A stretch of 6,480 nt of DNA from an uncultured Clostridia bacterium (GTDB taxonomy: Bacteria; Bacillota; Clostridia; TANB77; CAG-508), in contig CAKPGD010000063.1 of NCBI GenBank assembly GCA_934154515.1, forward strand, positions 1 through 6,480, read 5' to 3'. How positions within the stretch are numbered: position 1 is the stretch's first letter; every line of letters begins with the position of its first letter. Position numbers and translations under genes: made by a program. The notes below the pieces were generated by a model. That model was not told the DNA's origin. It was given only the letters and a program-made list of their open reading frames with translations, and did not search any database. Positions 6,183 through 6,480 of this stretch are shown here, piece after piece.

Positions 6183-6480
6183 TTATTTTCTTCCTTTATC
6201 TTTAAAATATTTGTTTAAATATATATATCCCAAAGCTATTAAATACACATTTTCTATTAATAACGATAATATCAAACTTGTATTAACTCCATCTATTCCA
6301 TATTTTGGTATAAAATAGTTTGAAAATATTATGACTAAAACTAAAGCAATCCCATTTCCTGTCAATAAAACTTTAAATCTTCTTATTACAGTTAATAATA
6401 AATTAATAAATGCGACAATAGTTGTAAGAATAGTTGTTATTATAACCCAATTTAATAAATAACTGTATTGTACTATATCT
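6183..6480 (-). CDS. Polysaccharide flippase, Wzx/MOP-superfamily type (C-terminal 98 residues only)
   Basis: The minus-strand frame ending at the TAA at 6183-6185 is open to the window edge, so this is the tail of a larger gene (usually 400-500 residues). The visible part has three hydrophobic stretches: one begins near WVIITTILTTIVAFINLLL, one contains IALVLVIIF, and one contains SLILSLLIENVYLIALGYIYL. Between the last two lies IPKYGIDGVNTS, matching the conserved PKYGI-G-A turn near the end of Wzx-type transporters. The protein ends in a basic cytoplasmic tail (about KYFKDKGRK). Such proteins move undecaprenyl-linked oligosaccharides across the membrane. The call rests on a short tail plus the context of glycosyltransferase and sugar-nucleotide genes immediately downstream. 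The upstream part, needed for certainty, is outside the window. Confidence 0.72.
   Translation of the reverse strand, partial: DIVQYSYLLNWVIITTILTTIVAFINLLLTVIRRFKVLLTGNGIALVLVIIFSNYFIPKYGIDGVNTSLILSLLIENVYLIALGYIYLNKYFKDKGRK
6190..6196 (-). promoter_or_regulatory. Shine-Dalgarno site for the reductase, inside the flippase gene
   Basis: The minus-strand AAGGAAG lies in the last codons of the flippase (ending Lys-Gly-Arg-Lys-stop), 9 nt before the reductase ATG. This repeats the arrangement at the next junction and fixes the reductase start. Confidence 0.75.

Noticed and set aside
6183..6365. A separate 60-residue protein starting with TTG at 6365
   Set aside because: The frame continues open to the window edge with membrane-helix sequence, so this is the tail of a larger flippase gene.

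Overview
The window is AT-rich. Its codons lean heavily on ATA, AGA, TTA and AAA, its Shine-Dalgarno sites are strong purine tracts (AGGAGG type), and TGG is read as Trp under the ordinary bacterial code. This fits a low-GC Firmicute, most likely a Clostridia-type anaerobe or an uncultured gut relative. That placement is an inference from composition and from the look of the RuvB protein; no species can be named.

Layout by region. Positions 6480 to 2058 (minus strand) hold the downstream end of a surface-polysaccharide operon. In transcription order it contains the C-terminal end of a Wzx/MOP-type flippase, a GDP-6-deoxy-4-keto-mannose reductase-like SDR enzyme (Rmd type), a GT4-type glycosyltransferase, and a large multi-pass membrane protein that looks like a GT-C glycosyltransferase or polymerase. 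The first three genes are only 2-3 bp apart, with Shine-Dalgarno sites inside the end of the preceding gene. The operon ends at a strong hairpin (2023-2053). Positions 1746-2024 hold the only plus-strand gene, a 92-residue Ser/Thr-rich protein that I do not recognise. It has its own promoter and an almost perfect Shine-Dalgarno site, and it shares the hairpin terminator with the converging operon. A 138-bp divergent promoter region (1608-1745) follows. From it a minus-strand unit runs out of the window: a GtrB/CsbB-type polyprenyl-phosphate glycosyltransferase (1607-663), then ruvB (from 624), which is cut off by the window start.

How the genes may work together. The reductase would supply an activated deoxysugar, probably GDP-D-rhamnose. 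The GT4 enzyme would add sugars to a lipid-linked chain in the cytoplasm, the flippase would export it, and the GT-C protein would polymerise or decorate it outside the membrane. The GtrB-type enzyme would load a sugar on polyprenyl phosphate, the usual donor for GT-C enzymes, so it probably belongs functionally with the operon although it has a separate promoter. ruvB is a housekeeping recombination gene at the edge of this locus.

No mobile element, CRISPR array, tRNA, rRNA or riboswitch was seen, and no gap between genes is longer than about 140 bp. The item least explained by known biology is the small plus-strand gene.
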